Source: 2-02-FULL-66-14 sp964651335
GTDB taxonomy: Bacteria > Pseudomonadota > Gammaproteobacteria > Burkholderiales > SG8-39
NCBI GenBank assembly: GCA_964651335.1
Contig: CAZYVT010000080.1
Coordinates: forward strand, 1-14,897
DNA: 14,897 bases
Direction of reading: 5' to 3'
Part shown: positions 14,613 through 14,897 of the stretch, piece after piece
How the letters are laid out: every line of letters begins with the position of its first letter
Numbering within the stretch: the first letter of the stretch is position 1
Program-made: the position numbers and the translations under genes
Notes under the pieces: generated by a model
The model's database searches: none
What the model was told of the DNA's origin: nothing
What the model saw: the letters and a program-made list of their open reading frames with translations, nothing else

Positions 14613-14648
14613 CAAAAAAAGAAAAGGACAGGCGGCATGCCCGTCCTT
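14613..14648 (-). terminator. Intrinsic terminator of glnA
   Basis: On the minus strand, AAGGACGGGC (14648-14639) pairs with GCCTGTCCTT (14633-14624) over ten base pairs including one G-U, with a five-base loop. The RNA then reads TTTTCTTTTTTT (14625-14614, sharing its first two bases with the stem). It lies 28 bases after the glnA stop and separates glnA from the DUF4124-ntrB-ntrC genes, which therefore need read-through or their own promoter. Confidence 0.88.
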
Positions 14649-14676
14649 CCTTGAACGCGCCGGACCGCTTCCCGGC

Positions 14677-14897
14677 CTACAGGCTGTAGTACATGTCGAA
14701 TTCGACCGGGTGCGTAGTCATGCGGAAGCGGGTGAGTTCCTCTTCCTTCAGCGCGACATAGGACTCGAGGAAGTCGTCGTCGAACACACCGCCTTTGGTA
14801 AGGAAGGCATGGTCTTGCTTCAGGCAATCGAGCGCCTGCTCGAGCGAGGCGCACACCTGCGGCACCTTCGCGGCTTCCTCGGGCGGCAGGTCGTACA
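14677..14897 (-). CDS. glnA: Glutamine synthetase type I, C-terminal fragment
   Basis: Only the last 72 residues are in the window; the 5' part is cut at the right edge. The fragment begins YDLPPEEAAKVPQVC, runs through GGVFDDDFLESYVALKEEE and ends TTHPVEFDMYYSL, the conserved GS-I C-terminus. The first tyrosine, at 14895-14893, corresponds to the tyrosine in the NLYDLPPEE motif (Tyr397/398 of E. coli) that GlnE adenylylates, so reversible inactivation by adenylylation is likely. The enzyme makes glutamine from glutamate, ammonia and ATP as a dodecamer in the cytosol. A strong terminator follows the stop. The downstream ntrBC pair fits the classical nitrogen-regulation locus, in which NtrC activates glnA; that promoter lies outside the window. 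Confidence 0.96.
   Translation of the reverse strand, partial: YDLPPEEAAKVPQVCASLEQALDCLKQDHAFLTKGGVFDDDFLESYVALKEEELTRFRMTTHPVEFDMYYSL

Overview
The window is GC-rich, densely packed chromosomal DNA that most resembles a betaproteobacterium (Burkholderiales/Rhodocyclales-like). The evidence for this is the homodimeric-type pyruvate dehydrogenase E1 (aceE) overlapping aceF, the order glnA - DUF4124 protein - ntrB - ntrC, a secreted DUF4124-glutaredoxin protein, and a malate synthase A of enteric type. This assignment is inferred from gene content and cannot be taken to genus. No rRNA, tRNA, CRISPR array, transposase, prophage or plasmid gene was found.

Layout. (1) 1-2802, minus strand: the start of aceF (E2, cut by the window edge) preceded by complete aceE; the two overlap by ATGA. 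(2) 2803-3019: a divergent region whose aceE and folD promoters share one AT-rich -10 segment. (3) 2924-7343, plus strand: folD, prlC (oligopeptidase A), a secreted DUF4124-glutaredoxin protein and exodeoxyribonuclease III, closely spaced and probably largely co-transcribed. (4) 7340-9582, minus strand: malate synthase A followed by a nu-class (YfcG-like) glutathione transferase. The transferase ends tail to tail with xth in a shared TTAA. (5) 9583-9721: a 139-base divergent control region with inverted repeats, promoter candidates and a terminator-like hairpin in the aceB leader. (6) 9722-11515, plus strand: a fumarylacetoacetate-hydrolase-family protein and a ketopantoate-reductase-family dehydrogenase, 9 bases apart. 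(7) 11495-11581: an 87-base inverted repeat between convergent genes; its arms supply the last codons and stop of both genes. (8) 11562-14897, minus strand: the nitrogen-control block glnA (3' end only), terminator, DUF4124 coiled-coil protein, ntrB, ntrC.

Biologically this is core metabolism: entry of pyruvate into the TCA cycle (aceEF), one-carbon folate metabolism (folD), peptide turnover (prlC), DNA repair (xth), glyoxylate use (aceB) and nitrogen regulation (glnA-ntrBC). I see no convincing new multi-gene system. The parts most worth a second look are non-coding: the 87-base palindromic element that ends two genes at once, the layered control region upstream of aceB, and the aceB-gst // FAHD-KPR arrangement around it.
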